Below, one piece after another: positions 43,558 to 53,033 of a DNA stretch of 64,000 nucleotides; positions within the stretch are counted from its first letter, which is position 1; each line of letters opens with the position of its first letter. The position numbers and the translations under genes are program-made. The DNA lies in NCBI GenBank assembly GCA_038206765.1, contig JBBRAM010000015.1:17397-81396 (forward strand), written 5' to 3'. Under the pieces are notes generated by a model. The model made no database searches. It was not told the DNA's origin and saw only the letters and a list, made by a program, of their open reading frames with translations. Source of the stretch: UKL13-2 sp038206765 (GTDB taxonomy: Bacteria > Pseudomonadota > Gammaproteobacteria > Burkholderiales > Usitatibacteraceae).

Positions 43558-46500
43558 TCACCCTACCGGCGAAAACAGACCCGGAATTCGTTGAGAAAGC
43601 TGCGAAAACGGTTTGTCTTCCCTCAATAGGTCTGCAAATTTCGTGGCCGAAATGGGTTTACTAAAGAAATAGCCCTGCGTGTGATCGCAACCGTTGGCGC
43701 GCAAGAACGCCAGTTGATCACCGGCTTCAACCCCCTCGGCAGTCGTTGTCAGGCCCAATGCATGTGCCAGACCTATCATTGCCTTAACCAAAGCGCTGTC
43801 ATCTACGCGCGTCGTCACTCCGCGAACAAATGACTGATCAATTTTCAGAATATCGATCGGAAAGTGGCGCAGATAAGACAGCGAAGAATAGCCGGTGCCG
43901 AAATCGTCCAGCGCAATTTGAATGCCCATCTCTTTAAATTTGTAGAGCATCGCGATGCTGGCATCAGTATTTTCCATCAACAAACTCTCGGTGATCTCCA
44001 CTTTCAGTTGGCGCGCATCGATGTCGTAATGGCTGAGCGCAGCTGCTACCGTTTCGACCAAATCTGTTTTGCGAAACTGTCTTGCCGAAAGGTTAATTGC
44101 GATACCCGGCGGGTGGAGCCCCGATGTCTGCCAACGCTTTAGCTGCTGGCATGTCTCGTGCAGCACCCACTCACCAATAGGCACAATCAAACCGGTTTGC
44201 TCGGCTACCCTTATGAAATCCGCCGGCGCGATGATCCCTCGCTCCGGGTGACGCCAGCGCAACAGCGCCTCGGCACTAGAAATACGCATCGTTTTGAGAT
44301 CGACGACGGCTTGGTAGTGCAACATGAACTCATCGCGGTCGAGGGCCTTGTGCAAATCGCCCTCGAGCAACACGCGATCACGCGCGACCGCGCTCAAGCG
44401 CGGTGAATAGAGCTGAAAATTATTGCGCCCCTCATTCTTAGCGTGGTACATCGCGATATCGGCATGTTTCAGCAGGCTGTTGGTGTCTGAGCCATGCTCA
44501 GGGTAAATCGCGAGCCCGATACTGGGGGTGACGTAAAAATCGGTACTGTCCAAGCGGGTAGGTTGTGAGAACGCGAGCAATATCTTGCGGGCAAGTTTCT
44601 CCGCGTCTGTCGCCGTGACGAGGTTGTCAAGAATGATGACAAATTCATCGCCACCGAGCCGGGCAATCGTGTCGCCCGCACGCACGCAGTCGGCCAACCT
44701 GCCCGCCACATTTCTTAATACTTGGTCTCCCGTTTCGTGGCCAAAGGTATCGTTAATCTCCTTGAAACGGTCCAGATCAAGACACAGCAGCGCGGGCCGT
44801 CCGTCTTCGCGTCGGGCACGGGCGATGGCCTGCGTGAGCCGATCGCGGAACAGATTACGGTTGGGTAGCCCGGTCAATTGATCGTATTGCGCAAGATAAG
44901 TGAATCGCTCTGCCGATTCCTGACGCTCGATCGCGGTTGCGAGGACATTGGCAATCGATTGCGCGAACTGCACATCGGCGTCGGTATAACTCCGGCACGT
45001 CGCCGCGTGCACCGCCAACACACCGTATGAGCTGGCACCGGCGTGGATCATTACCGCGATTCCGCTCAATACGACTTTCTCCGGTTCGCCAGCACTGGCT
45101 GTAAAGCGCGGGTCCGAACGGAAATCTGTCACCACTACAACGTCATTTTGCGCCAAACAGAGGTTGGCATGTAACTCACTATCTTGGTCGATCGCGATAC
45201 GTCCCAAGCCGTGAACATCCCAGCCGATAGCAGCACGCACCAACAGCAGCTCGTGATCGTCCTGGTGCTGCAAGACCTTGCAAAATTCAACACCGAGCCC
45301 GCGCGTTACCGACATCGCCGCCTCGTTGATGAGTTCGTCGAGGCCGCGATCAGTCAGGGCGAATTGGCCAAAATTGGCAACGATGCTCTGACGCGAAAGC
45401 GATTGAGCCAGCCGATCACGGCTCTGGAAACCCTCCAGCGCGTTCGAGACATGGTTGGTGATCAGGCCAAACAGCGCTTGATCGTCCTCGCTGTAGCGAA
45501 ACTGCGGGTCGTAGCTTTGGATGACGATGGCGCCGAGGATATTCTTCTGATGATCAAGCAGCGGGTATCCCATCCAGTGCGCTGCCATCGGGCCCAAACC
45601 AAGCAATTCGCCTGTCGAGGCAAACGCAGCGACTTCACCGGCCGTGATCACCAGCGGCCGCCGATGGAAGATTACCCTCCCCGTCAATGATGGCCCGTCA
45701 GGGTCGAGCGTCAATCGCTGTAGAGAGTCAGGTATCAACTCCTGTTCGTCGACGAAGTAGACGTACTGAACGCTGTTTTCTTTCGGGTGATACAAGGCAA
45801 CGTAGAAATTTGCGGCGTTCATGATGCGGCAAAGTGCGGCGTGCACGGCTTGCAGGAACACGGTGATGTCGGTGCTTTGGGTGGAGAGTTGGCCAATTTC
45901 AAGAATCGTCGATTGCACCGCTTGAGATTCGGCTAGGGCCTTGTTTTGAAGCTCCAGCAATTGCGCGCGGGTTTGCGCAAGCACTTGTTCCGTTCGCGCA
46001 TGCTGGAGGGCGGCGGCCTCCAGCGCACGCGCCAATTCCATTTCTTGCTGCACCTGCATTGCCATCGCACGATCGCTGGCTTCCTTGCTGTGCATGCGCA
46101 CCTGCGCCTGCTTGGCCTCTAGCGCAAGTGCGTAAGCCGAGGCCGTGTCGCCGATAGCCGCGTAATCCGCGGCCGCATCTTCTAGCAGCTCAGGCGGGAC
46201 AAAAAAGCCCTCAATGCTGCGCGCGAGCGCCAAGGCTTCCAAAACGTGGTGCAACGCGGGACTGGACGAACTACCGCGGGGCGGGCCAAGCAACGGGTGG
46301 CGGCGATGCAATTCAGCTAGCACCCGCAAGGCATCCATCTGCCAAGTCGGGTTGCCGGTTTCTTTCGCAAGTGACAATGACGCATCCACCTTTACCAGAG
46401 CTTCGTCGGTCCGTCCAAGGTGCCCCAGTGCGCGGGCCTGCTGGCGCAGTGCCTTCGTTTGGCCTTCCCGCCTTTGCATCGCGATTGCCCGCGCCTCAGC

Positions 46501-47520
46501 TTGCGTGGCCCAAGCCAACGCGGCTGAATCGTCACCAACTTCTAGGGCGAGATCCGCCAGCGCGGAGAGAACATTGATCTGGTTGGTGTGAGTGGGGAGC
46601 CCTGCCAGGGCTTCCCTTGCTTCCTGCAGGCGGGTTTGGGCTTCAACTGGGCGATTAAGGCGACGCAAGACCTCTCCCATGTGTGTACAGGCTAGGGCGC
46701 TTTGGGACGGGCTGCCAATCTTGCGCGCCAGCGCTAGGGCGCGCTCGCTCCATTGCAACCCTGCGGCAAGGTCGTTCAGTTGTGCAAAGCTATCTCCGGC
46801 ATTACCGGCGCAGTTAGCGGCAACCGTATAGTAGCCACAACGGTGCGCTGCCTCGTAGGCACGCAGAAAGGCGCGAGCGGCCGCGCCATGCTGGCCAGTC
46901 AGCGACGCAATGACACCCTCGCCGGCGAGCACCCAAGCTTCCACCCACGAATCCATCGGGTTATGGGCCGCGATGAGCGCTTGCCATTTTGGTCGCGCCG
47001 CAACGGGATCAGAAAATGCCGAATAAAACACTAGGCGCGCGTTAGTGGCGGCCAGACGAATCAACTCACCACCGACCTCATATTGAGCCTGCGCCGCATG
47101 CAAGCAGCCGCTACGCTGTTTTGGGTCGCCCCGGCTATGGCAAACGGAAGCGGCCAGCCAGTTACAATCGCCCATGCCGATGGGGTCAGCGAGGACGGTG
47201 AAAATTTGTTGCGCGGCAGCCAGCGACAATTCAGCCAGATCGAGATCGCCGTGCAGCCAGTGAACTTCGGCTCGGATGATTTGCAGCCGCGCACGCGACT
47301 GCTCGGCATCCTCTGAGCCACAAGCGCGAATGGCGTACTCGATCTCCTCAGTCAGCGCCAGCGCGCGGGACGGATCACGCTGGCGCAGCTGCCAGGCGAG
47401 CGGCAGGAGCTCGGCAACTGCGCGCGCGCCACCGGCCGCCAATAGGTGGGCTTCCAATTCTTCGACTCGTTCGTCGTCTGCGAAAAATTGCATGACTATT
47501 GATCCGACACGTTGAAGCAT
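43558..47520 (-). CDS. TPR-GAF-GAF-GGDEF-EAL cytosolic c-di-GMP protein
   Basis: 1320 residues, no membrane helix. N-terminal half to about 430 is helical repeats of TPR type (LDLAELSLAAAQQIF, AGLQWSERALALARKIG, DEALVKVDASLSLAKETG). A coiled coil follows (about 465-530, rich in Q, E and A). Two GAF domains cover about 545-700 and 715-875. The GGDEF domain has intact RLGGDEFVIIL and the RAGD inhibitory site five residues before it; the EAL domain has EALLRW, DDFGTGYSSL and KIDQSFV. Both cyclase and phosphodiesterase look active. An internal ATG at 47493 is an alternative start. It may be a metabolic or redox-responsive hub; ligand unknown. Confidence 0.88.
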   Translation of the reverse strand: MLQRVGSIVMQFFADDERVEELEAHLLAAGGARAVAELLPLAWQLRQRDPSRALALTEEIEYAIRACGSEDAEQSRARLQIIRAEVHWLHGDLDLAELSLAAAQQIFTVLADPIGMGDCNWLAASVCHSRGDPKQRSGCLHAAQAQYEVGGELIRLAATNARLVFYSAFSDPVAARPKWQALIAAHNPMDSWVEAWVLAGEGVIASLTGQHGAAARAFLRAYEAAHRCGYYTVAANCAGNAGDSFAQLNDLAAGLQWSERALALARKIGSPSQSALACTHMGEVLRRLNRPVEAQTRLQEAREALAGLPTHTNQINVLSALADLALEVGDDSAALAWATQAEARAIAMQRREGQTKALRQQARALGHLGRTDEALVKVDASLSLAKETGNPTWQMDALRVLAELHRRHPLLGPPRGSSSSPALHHVLEALALARSIEGFFVPPELLEDAAADYAAIGDTASAYALALEAKQAQVRMHSKEASDRAMAMQVQQEMELARALEAAALQHARTEQVLAQTRAQLLELQNKALAESQAVQSTILEIGQLSTQSTDITVFLQAVHAALCRIMNAANFYVALYHPKENSVQYVYFVDEQELIPDSLQRLTLDPDGPSLTGRVIFHRRPLVITAGEVAAFASTGELLGLGPMAAHWMGYPLLDHQKNILGAIVIQSYDPQFRYSEDDQALFGLITNHVSNALEGFQSRDRLAQSLSRQSIVANFGQFALTDRGLDELINEAAMSVTRGLGVEFCKVLQHQDDHELLLVRAAIGWDVHGLGRIAIDQDSELHANLCLAQNDVVVVTDFRSDPRFTASAGEPEKVVLSGIAVMIHAGASSYGVLAVHAATCRSYTDADVQFAQSIANVLATAIERQESAERFTYLAQYDQLTGLPNRNLFRDRLTQAIARARREDGRPALLCLDLDRFKEINDTFGHETGDQVLRNVAGRLADCVRAGDTIARLGGDEFVIILDNLVTATDAEKLARKILLAFSQPTRLDSTDFYVTPSIGLAIYPEHGSDTNSLLKHADIAMYHAKNEGRNNFQLYSPRLSAVARDRVLLEGDLHKALDRDEFMLHYQAVVDLKTMRISSAEALLRWRHPERGIIAPADFIRVAEQTGLIVPIGEWVLHETCQQLKRWQTSGLHPPGIAINLSARQFRKTDLVETVAAALSHYDIDARQLKVEITESLLMENTDASIAMLYKFKEMGIQIALDDFGTGYSSLSYLRHFPIDILKIDQSFVRGVTTRVDDSALVKAMIGLAHALGLTTTAEGVEAGDQLAFLRANGCDHTQGYFFSKPISATKFADLLREDKPFSQLSQRIPGLFSPVG

Positions 47521-48134
47521 AAAATATTATCGCGCCTATCTCGGATTTCCATTGTCTTCCCACAAGCAGCGCAAACGCAACCTATATAAATATTAACAAT
47601 ATTTGTAACTCTTTTTGGGCTTTTCAATTACGACACGCGTTAGCTATCATATGAGGTTGATTTTTCTCGTGTTGCGCGCCCCATAAGGCACAGCGCGAGT
47701 TTGCGAGTCGCGCTATTTTTGAAAATCAAATGGTGAACGCAAACAAGTCCGGAAGGGACAAGGCGGGCCGCAACTAGCGGGGTGGCACGCTTGTCAATTT
47801 TGGGGTTAGCGGGCCTAAATGTGACTTGAACTAAAATATCGACACCGTTGGAATCATAAAAAGCACATATAAATCAATGGTTTTGCAATATTCACGGTCG
47901 ATTGCTCACTAGTTGGAAGCATAATAAGCACATTGCACCCGGGTTGGAAGCATACAGGCGACGTGTGTACTGAATTGATTTTGTCGCCGGTTTTTTTGCT
48001 GAATTCAACGGGAAGCGCCCCGGCGGATCAGCGCAAAAAAATGGACGGGTCAAACTAGGGTGATGATCAACGCATGAAATGAGAATCAAAGAGTGAAATT
48101 AAATGTTATTTGGCTCAGTGCCCAGGCCAATCCG
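47521..48134. other. 614-base region with repeats and IS21-like relic
   Basis: No gene. Three direct repeats GTTGGAA.CATAA.AAGCACA lie at 47847-47868, 47912-47933 and (shorter) 47943-47962. About 48010-48065 resembles the inner end of the miniature elements at 56.5 and 58.7 kb (CAGCGCAAAA...GGGTCAA...ATCAAC). Together they look like the remains of an IS21-type end. Confidence 0.5.
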
Positions 48135-48704
48135 TTAAACCGAAGCTCGGGAGAACGCCAGCGCGACCGGCCAAGGATAGTCGCCGACGTGCACGCCGGG
48201 GGCTAGATGCAGGCGATAACTGATAGGGACAAGCTTAGCAGTGGCGATACCAGCGCTCACGTACATGCTGCCGATACCTGACGCGGCCGTCAGATTTTGT
48301 CCTAGTATTCTTACTTCGATCTTAGTTAAAAACTGTGCGTCGTAGCGCGCGGTCAGCAGGTAGCCATTACGGCTATTGCTGGTGATTTTGACCAACGTGC
48401 TCGCATCAAGGTCAATATAGCCTTGGGCGATATGTCCGCTCTCAATCACGATGTTAACGGGCTGCGAAATTACGCTAACGATGACGACCGCGGGAATAAC
48501 GATCCGAAAATCGAGGCTCACACTTGCGCCGGTTGTGCTTGTCTGGCTCTCAGCATGACAAATTGTCGGCGTGCCAAGAGCGGTTGTGAGCACGATCAAT
48601 CTTGCAATTATCGAGCACGGGAAAATGCTAGGTCGGCTTTGGGCGATGCCAACCAGATCCGCAGTCTGCGGATGCCACGGGCACCCTCCAAAAAAGTGCC
48701 TCAT
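48135..48704 (-). CDS. secreted beta-rich protein of unknown function
   Basis: 189 residues. A long N-terminus ends in a signal-like segment (IIARLIVLTTALGTPTICHA, cleavage before ES). The mature part of about 135 residues alternates hydrophobic strands: VSLDFRIVIPAVVIVSV, GYIDLDASTLVKITSNSRNGYLLTARYD, and a final SYRLHLAPGVHVGDYPWPVALAF. This suits a beta-sandwich of fimbrial-adhesin style, but no family is recognised. It is the only gene between two GGDEF-EAL genes. The start is uncertain since no strong ribosome site is visible. Confidence 0.55.
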   Translation of the reverse strand: MRHFFGGCPWHPQTADLVGIAQSRPSIFPCSIIARLIVLTTALGTPTICHAESQTSTTGASVSLDFRIVIPAVVIVSVISQPVNIVIESGHIAQGYIDLDASTLVKITSNSRNGYLLTARYDAQFLTKIEVRILGQNLTAASGIGSMYVSAGIATAKLVPISYRLHLAPGVHVGDYPWPVALAFSRASV

Positions 48705-49064
48705 GTTTATTGGGAGTTCTCAGGCGCCGGTTTCCGCGCAGACCTAAAACAAGATGTCAGGTCACAGTTGAACAATTGCGCGCTGAAGGCCTTGGCTGTA
48801 ATTTTTCTAAAAGACGCCAATCTTTGGCTTACGAAAAATACGTTGGATGCCCGAGTGGTTAAGCCACCGTAATGCCCGTAAACGGCGTCGCGCCCGCGCC
48901 CGTTCCTAGCCGTCGGGCTGAACAGTACTAGAGAAGAAAAAAATATTGATACCATCAGGAATATGCGGTCTATAAGAAAGGTTTTGTAAGCGGACAACGT
49001 TTTTGCTGCATTAATTCTTCGGTGCAACAAAACCTAACTTACGCGCATCGGCAACAAACTACAG

Positions 49065-49080
49065 CTGTCAGTTCTGACAG
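49065..49080. promoter_or_regulatory. perfect palindrome upstream of globin operon
   Basis: CTGTCAG-TT-CTGACAG, 410 bases before the globin start. Candidate operator; no regulator identified. Confidence 0.35.
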
Positions 49081-49335
49081 GATTGACAAAATCCCGAACA
49101 AGCGGAGGCGATGGAATTTCCATTCCTTAACGCTGGCCAATTGAAATCCCGTCTTGACTGCTGACGCAGACGAGGGATTGGTAAAGGGCGCCAAATTTAG
49201 CTGACAAAGCTAACGTCCGAAGGGACGCGCGCTGTAAACGGCCGGTAGTTAAGACGAAAAGTTGCCCGATTTTGGGCAGCTTGGTTCAACTTCAAAGTGC
49301 CACGCTAGCCACTTACAACATGAGCACATTAGGAA

Positions 49336-49440
49336 TTCATCGCACACACCTTAGCCCGGAAGAGCGCGGCACAATCATGTTCATGCTTTCTGGGTATAAG
49401 AGAATTTCGAGCCTTAGGCGCGGTCTGTTTACACAATTAT
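49336..49440 (+). pseudogene. IS30-type transposase N-terminal relic
   Basis: In frame the sequence reads GIHRTHLSPEERGTIMFML and SGYKRISSLRRGL, which resembles the N-terminal HTH of IS30 transposases (LSxEERxTIxxxLxxGxSxRxIAxxLGR). It then loses similarity after about 30 residues. No inverted repeats were found. Confidence 0.4.
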
Positions 49441-49489
49441 TAACCCGATCACTATTGCGCCTCGAAAACTCCCCGTACAATACAAGGCT

Positions 49490-49915
49490 ATGCGAGCAAT
49501 GCCGACGATCACTCTGTTGCATTTGAACAAACTTCGAAGCTTGGCCGGCGCCCTGCTGGCCTTTGCACTCTGGACCTCCGTCACGTCCACCGCCTATGCG
49601 CTGGACGCATCGCTGTACCAGCGGCTCGGTGGCCTTGTTGGAGTTACCGCCATTGTCGGTGAAACTATCGACACCTTGGCGGCCGATCCGCTCACCAATC
49701 ATTCTCTCGATAGGGTCGAAATGAGGGACCTCTGCTCCAAGATCGTCGAGCAAATCTGCCCGACGAACTGCGGTGGCTGCAAATACAGTAGCGACACCAT
49801 GAAGCAGGTGCACGCCGGGCTCAAGGTCACCGAAGCCGAGTTCTATATCACCGTACAAGTCTTGCGCAACATTTTCGACCGCCGCGCCGGCAAGCGCGAC
49901 GTCGTCACGAACTGA
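49490..49915 (+). CDS. exported truncated haemoglobin (group 1-like)
   Basis: 141 residues. A signal peptide (LRSLAGALLAFALWTSVTSTAYA) precedes the globin domain, so it should act outside the cytosol, which is unusual. SLYQRLGGLVGVTAIVGETIDTLAADP matches helices A-B of group 1 truncated globins, and MKQVHAGLKVTEAEF contains the proximal F8 His. The usual B9-B10 Phe-Tyr is Thr-Ile, so the distal pocket differs. Four cysteines (DLC, QIC, TNC, GGC) lie in the E-F region. A ligand-sensing or NO/O2-handling role is inference. Stop is followed within 6 bases by the cupredoxin ATG. Confidence 0.75.
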   Translation: MRAMPTITLLHLNKLRSLAGALLAFALWTSVTSTAYALDASLYQRLGGLVGVTAIVGETIDTLAADPLTNHSLDRVEMRDLCSKIVEQICPTNCGGCKYSSDTMKQVHAGLKVTEAEFYITVQVLRNIFDRRAGKRDVVTN

Positions 49916-49921
49916 TTGTCT

Positions 49922-50575
49922 ATGAAGAAGTCAATCCGCCGGGCTGTAGGCCGTTTCTCCCTCCTAGCTTCGTTGATGGTCGGCTTGCTGTCGACTGTGT
50001 CCGCGCGGGCGACAACGCTTCGGGTCAGTGTCACCGACAAGACCGGCGCCCCGGTGGCCGATGCCGCCGTGTACGCAGAAGCGGTGGGCGCCAAACCGGT
50101 GTTGAAGCCGCGCAAGGCGAAAATCAACCAAGTCGACATGGAATTCGATCCGACGGTGAACGTAGTGCAGGTCGGCACCGCGGTGAGCTTTCCCAATCGC
50201 GACAGTGTTCGCCATCACGTCTATTCCTTTTCGCCGGCTAAGGCCTTCGAACTGAAGCTGTATTCGGGTCAGAAATCGAAGGCTGTGACCTTCGATAAGC
50301 CGGGCGTGGTGGCGCTGGGTTGCAATATTCACGACTGGATGGTGGCCTATGTGGTGGCGGTGGACACGCCATATTTCGGCAAGACAGATGCAGCGGGCAA
50401 GGTGACTCTGGATGGATTGCCGCCCGGTGATTACGACCTCAAGCTTTGGCAGTATCGCGCCAGCGCGATCGATGAAATCACCGCGGCGAAGCGCGTAACA
50501 ATTTCCGCAGCGCCCACAGCGGCCTCGTTTGTGGTCGAACTAAAGCGAGGCCCAGCCCGTCCAGTGGCGAAATGA
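49922..50575 (+). CDS. periplasmic cupredoxin-like protein (methylamine-utilization type)
   Basis: 217 residues from ATG 49922; a TTG two codons earlier is also open. Signal peptide to about 33 (SLLASLMVGLLSTVSARA). Mature part starts with an Ig-like strand pattern (TLRVSVTDKTGAPVADAAVYAE) and contains the copper site H in SVRHHVYSFSPAK, then GCNIHDWM with Cys, His and Met. This matches proteins annotated as methylamine-utilization cupredoxins. It may shuttle electrons or bind copper. Its TGA overlaps the next ATG (ATGA), so it is coupled to the GGDEF-EAL gene. Confidence 0.82.
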   Translation: MKKSIRRAVGRFSLLASLMVGLLSTVSARATTLRVSVTDKTGAPVADAAVYAEAVGAKPVLKPRKAKINQVDMEFDPTVNVVQVGTAVSFPNRDSVRHHVYSFSPAKAFELKLYSGQKSKAVTFDKPGVVALGCNIHDWMVAYVVAVDTPYFGKTDAAGKVTLDGLPPGDYDLKLWQYRASAIDEITAAKRVTISAAPTAASFVVELKRGPARPVAK

Positions 50576-52983
50576 AGCCGACCTCCTTTGTCTTCCGCAG
50601 CTTGCAGGCGCGCATCTTAACGCTGTTTGTATTGCTTTTCCTGGTCGTACAGGTGCTGGGTTTCTCATTCACTGTGCGGACCATCTCCGACAATGCGCGC
50701 GCTCAGTTGCGCGAGGAGCTGACAGTTGGTGAACGCTTGTTCGGGCGGCAAATGGCGCAAAACGGCCAACGCTTGATTCAGGCAGCCAATATTCTCTCCG
50801 GCGACTTCGGATTCCGCGAAGCGGTCGCCACCAACGCCGGCGAAACCATCGCCTCGGCCCTGCGCAATCACGGCAGCCGCATCCACGCCGACATCACTAT
50901 GTACGCCGATCTGCGCGGCAAAATCATCGCTAGCAGCGTGCCCGCCATGGCGGCGGGAAGCGCGTTTCCATTCCCGGCCATGATCAAGTCGGCCGAGAAC
51001 GAGGACAGCGCTGTGTCGATCGTGCAGTTGAACGATGCCCCCTATCAGCTGGTGATCGTGCCCTTGAAAGCGCCCGTGGCCATCGGCTGGATCGCCTTTG
51101 GTTTTCGCTTGAACGACCGCGACATGAGCGACTTCGAAGCGTTGACGAGAATCAAGCTGTCGGTGATCACACGCGACGCGGCAAGCCACTGGTCCGTGGC
51201 CGCCAGCAACTTTCAGGCACCGCTCTGGCCGGAGCTGATTGCACAAGCAGGAACCAACCCGCCGCCGCAACTGTTGATGACCTTGGGCGGGGAAGAATAT
51301 GAAAGTCGCCTCTCCACGCTGTCGCAGCAGGGTGATTCCATTGCAATCGCAGTGCTGCAAAGATCGGTGAACGAGGCTGCGGCGCCGTACCGGAAACTGC
51401 AAACCACGCTTTTGATCCTGACTCTGGGCGGCCTCGGCCTGCTGTTGGCCGGCAGCATGTTGGTATCCCAGCGCATCGTACGCCCAGTGCGCGAGCTAGC
51501 GGCCTCGGCCAAGCGCATCGAAGAAGGCGATTACACCCAAGCCGTGGAGGTGCGTGGGCACGATGAAATCGCCGAATTAGGCTCGGCATTGAACCACATG
51601 CGCGGCGCGATCTCGGCGCGTGAGCAGCGCATCATCCAACTCGCGTATTCGGATGAATTGACGGCACTGCCCAACCGGGCCATGTTCATGGATCGTCTGG
51701 AACAAGCCGTGAAAGTCTCGTGCCGACTCGGCCGGCCGATGTCAGTGCTGATGATGGATCTGGACCGCTTCAAGCTAATTAACGATGCGCTCGGCCACCA
51801 ACGCGGCGATGAGGTACTACGAGCAGTCGGCCAGCGGTTGGCTGGCGTGGTGGCGCGCGAGTCTGATACGCTGGCGCGGCTGGGCGGCGATGAGTTCGCC
51901 ATTTTGCTTCCGGCCGACGGCGCAGACGGCGCAAGAATGATCGCCCAACGCATCGTTCATGCGATGGAACAGCCGATGACAGTTCAAGAGGTCGCCGTGG
52001 ACGTGGGCATCAGCATCGGCATCGTGACCGCACCCGAGCATGGCGAGGACGCCGCCACGCTGATGCGGCGCGCAGATATTGCGATGTACGTGACCAAACG
52101 CAACGGCAACGGCTGGACACACTACCACCGTTCCTTCGATGGCCAGAGTCCAGACCGGCTGTCGATGCTTTCCGAAATGCGACGCGCTATCGAAATGGAT
52201 GAGTTCGTTCTCTACTACCAGCCGAAGGTTTCCCTGCTTACGGGCGAAGTGAACGGAGCCGAGGCGCTTGTGCGCTGGACCCATCCCGATCGTGGCTTTC
52301 TGCCGCCGGACCAATTCATTCCCTTTGCAGAACAAACCGGATTCATCACACAGATCACCCGCTGGGTGCTGAAAGCGGCTTTCGCCCAATGCGCCGAATG
52401 GTGGCGGCAAGGGCGGGCGCTGAACATCGCTGTCAATCTGTCAGCGCGTGATTTGCATGCGCCGGGGCTGGTCGATTACGTGCGCGATCAGTTGAAGGAG
52501 CATGGCGTGCAACCTGAGTGGGTCACTCTGGAAGTAACCGAAAGCGCGGTGATGAGCGATGCCGCACGCGCGTTGGAAACCCTGGAAGTGCTGCACAAGA
52601 TGGGCCTGCTCCTGGCCATCGACGATTTCGGCACAGGCTATTCGTCCTTCGCGTATCTCAAGAAAATGCCGGTCGACGAACTCAAGATTGACAAATCGTT
52701 CGTGATGGACATGATCCTAGACCGCGACGACGCCGCAATCGTTCGCTCGGTGATCGATCTTTCGCACAATATGGGTCTGAAGGTCACTGCCGAAGGCGCC
52801 GAGAACGATGCGATCATACAATCGCTCGTTAGTCTGAACTGTGACCTCGCCCAAGGCTACCACTGGACCCCGCCGCTGGGGCAGGGGGAGTTCGAACTGT
52901 GGCTGGACCAGTATTCCCATCAGCGCCGCTCCTCGCTAAGCGAGCATGCTTCGGAAAGTTTCGATCGGTCGAAATTAAGTTGA
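50572..52983 (+). CDS. membrane GGDEF-EAL protein with periplasmic sensor
   Basis: 803 residues. Membrane helix at 12-34, a periplasmic Cache/CHASE-like region of about 250 residues, second helix at about 286-308, HAMP (RIVRPVRELAASAKRIEEGD to GSALNHM), then GGDEF with RLGGDEFAIL and the RESD inhibitory site, and EAL with EALVRW, DDFGTGYSSF and KIDKSFV. Both catalytic motifs are intact. It is the third gene of a tight operon with an exported globin and a cupredoxin, so those proteins may feed its periplasmic domain. C-terminal tail is Ser-rich (SSLSEHASESF). Confidence 0.9.
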   Translation: MKPTSFVFRSLQARILTLFVLLFLVVQVLGFSFTVRTISDNARAQLREELTVGERLFGRQMAQNGQRLIQAANILSGDFGFREAVATNAGETIASALRNHGSRIHADITMYADLRGKIIASSVPAMAAGSAFPFPAMIKSAENEDSAVSIVQLNDAPYQLVIVPLKAPVAIGWIAFGFRLNDRDMSDFEALTRIKLSVITRDAASHWSVAASNFQAPLWPELIAQAGTNPPPQLLMTLGGEEYESRLSTLSQQGDSIAIAVLQRSVNEAAAPYRKLQTTLLILTLGGLGLLLAGSMLVSQRIVRPVRELAASAKRIEEGDYTQAVEVRGHDEIAELGSALNHMRGAISAREQRIIQLAYSDELTALPNRAMFMDRLEQAVKVSCRLGRPMSVLMMDLDRFKLINDALGHQRGDEVLRAVGQRLAGVVARESDTLARLGGDEFAILLPADGADGARMIAQRIVHAMEQPMTVQEVAVDVGISIGIVTAPEHGEDAATLMRRADIAMYVTKRNGNGWTHYHRSFDGQSPDRLSMLSEMRRAIEMDEFVLYYQPKVSLLTGEVNGAEALVRWTHPDRGFLPPDQFIPFAEQTGFITQITRWVLKAAFAQCAEWWRQGRALNIAVNLSARDLHAPGLVDYVRDQLKEHGVQPEWVTLEVTESAVMSDAARALETLEVLHKMGLLLAIDDFGTGYSSFAYLKKMPVDELKIDKSFVMDMILDRDDAAIVRSVIDLSHNMGLKVTAEGAENDAIIQSLVSLNCDLAQGYHWTPPLGQGEFELWLDQYSHQRRSSLSEHASESFDRSKLS

Positions 52984-53033
52984 GGAAGGCCTTGGCTATC
53001 TGGCGACGGCCGGGCACAATCCTTACGGATACA

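Larger units (their letters stand above)
48705..49489. other. 785-base region upstream of the globin operon
   Basis: No intact gene; a minus-strand frame at 48707-49030 has no recognisable content. It holds a perfect 16-bp palindrome (CTGTCAG-TT-CTGACAG) at 49065-49080, a small GCCC/GGGC hairpin near 49265, and a transposase relic at 49336-49440. Confidence 0.5.

Noticed and set aside
43864..46831. Several plus-strand frames of 80-170 codons inside the large GGDEF-EAL gene
   Set aside because: All are shadows of a 1320-residue protein with recognisable domains throughout.
48848..48930. tRNA-like D-arm word GCCCGAGTGGTTAAG
   Set aside because: No matching acceptor stem, anticodon arm or GTTCRA T-loop follows within 90 bases.
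48707..49030. Minus-strand frame of 107 codons upstream of the secreted protein
   Set aside because: One hydrophobic patch but no ribosome site, family or context support.
49140..49270. Possible c-di-GMP riboswitch ahead of the globin operon
   Set aside because: GACGCAGACGAGGG recalls the GEMM core, but the conserved tetraloop-receptor words and pairing arms are not found.
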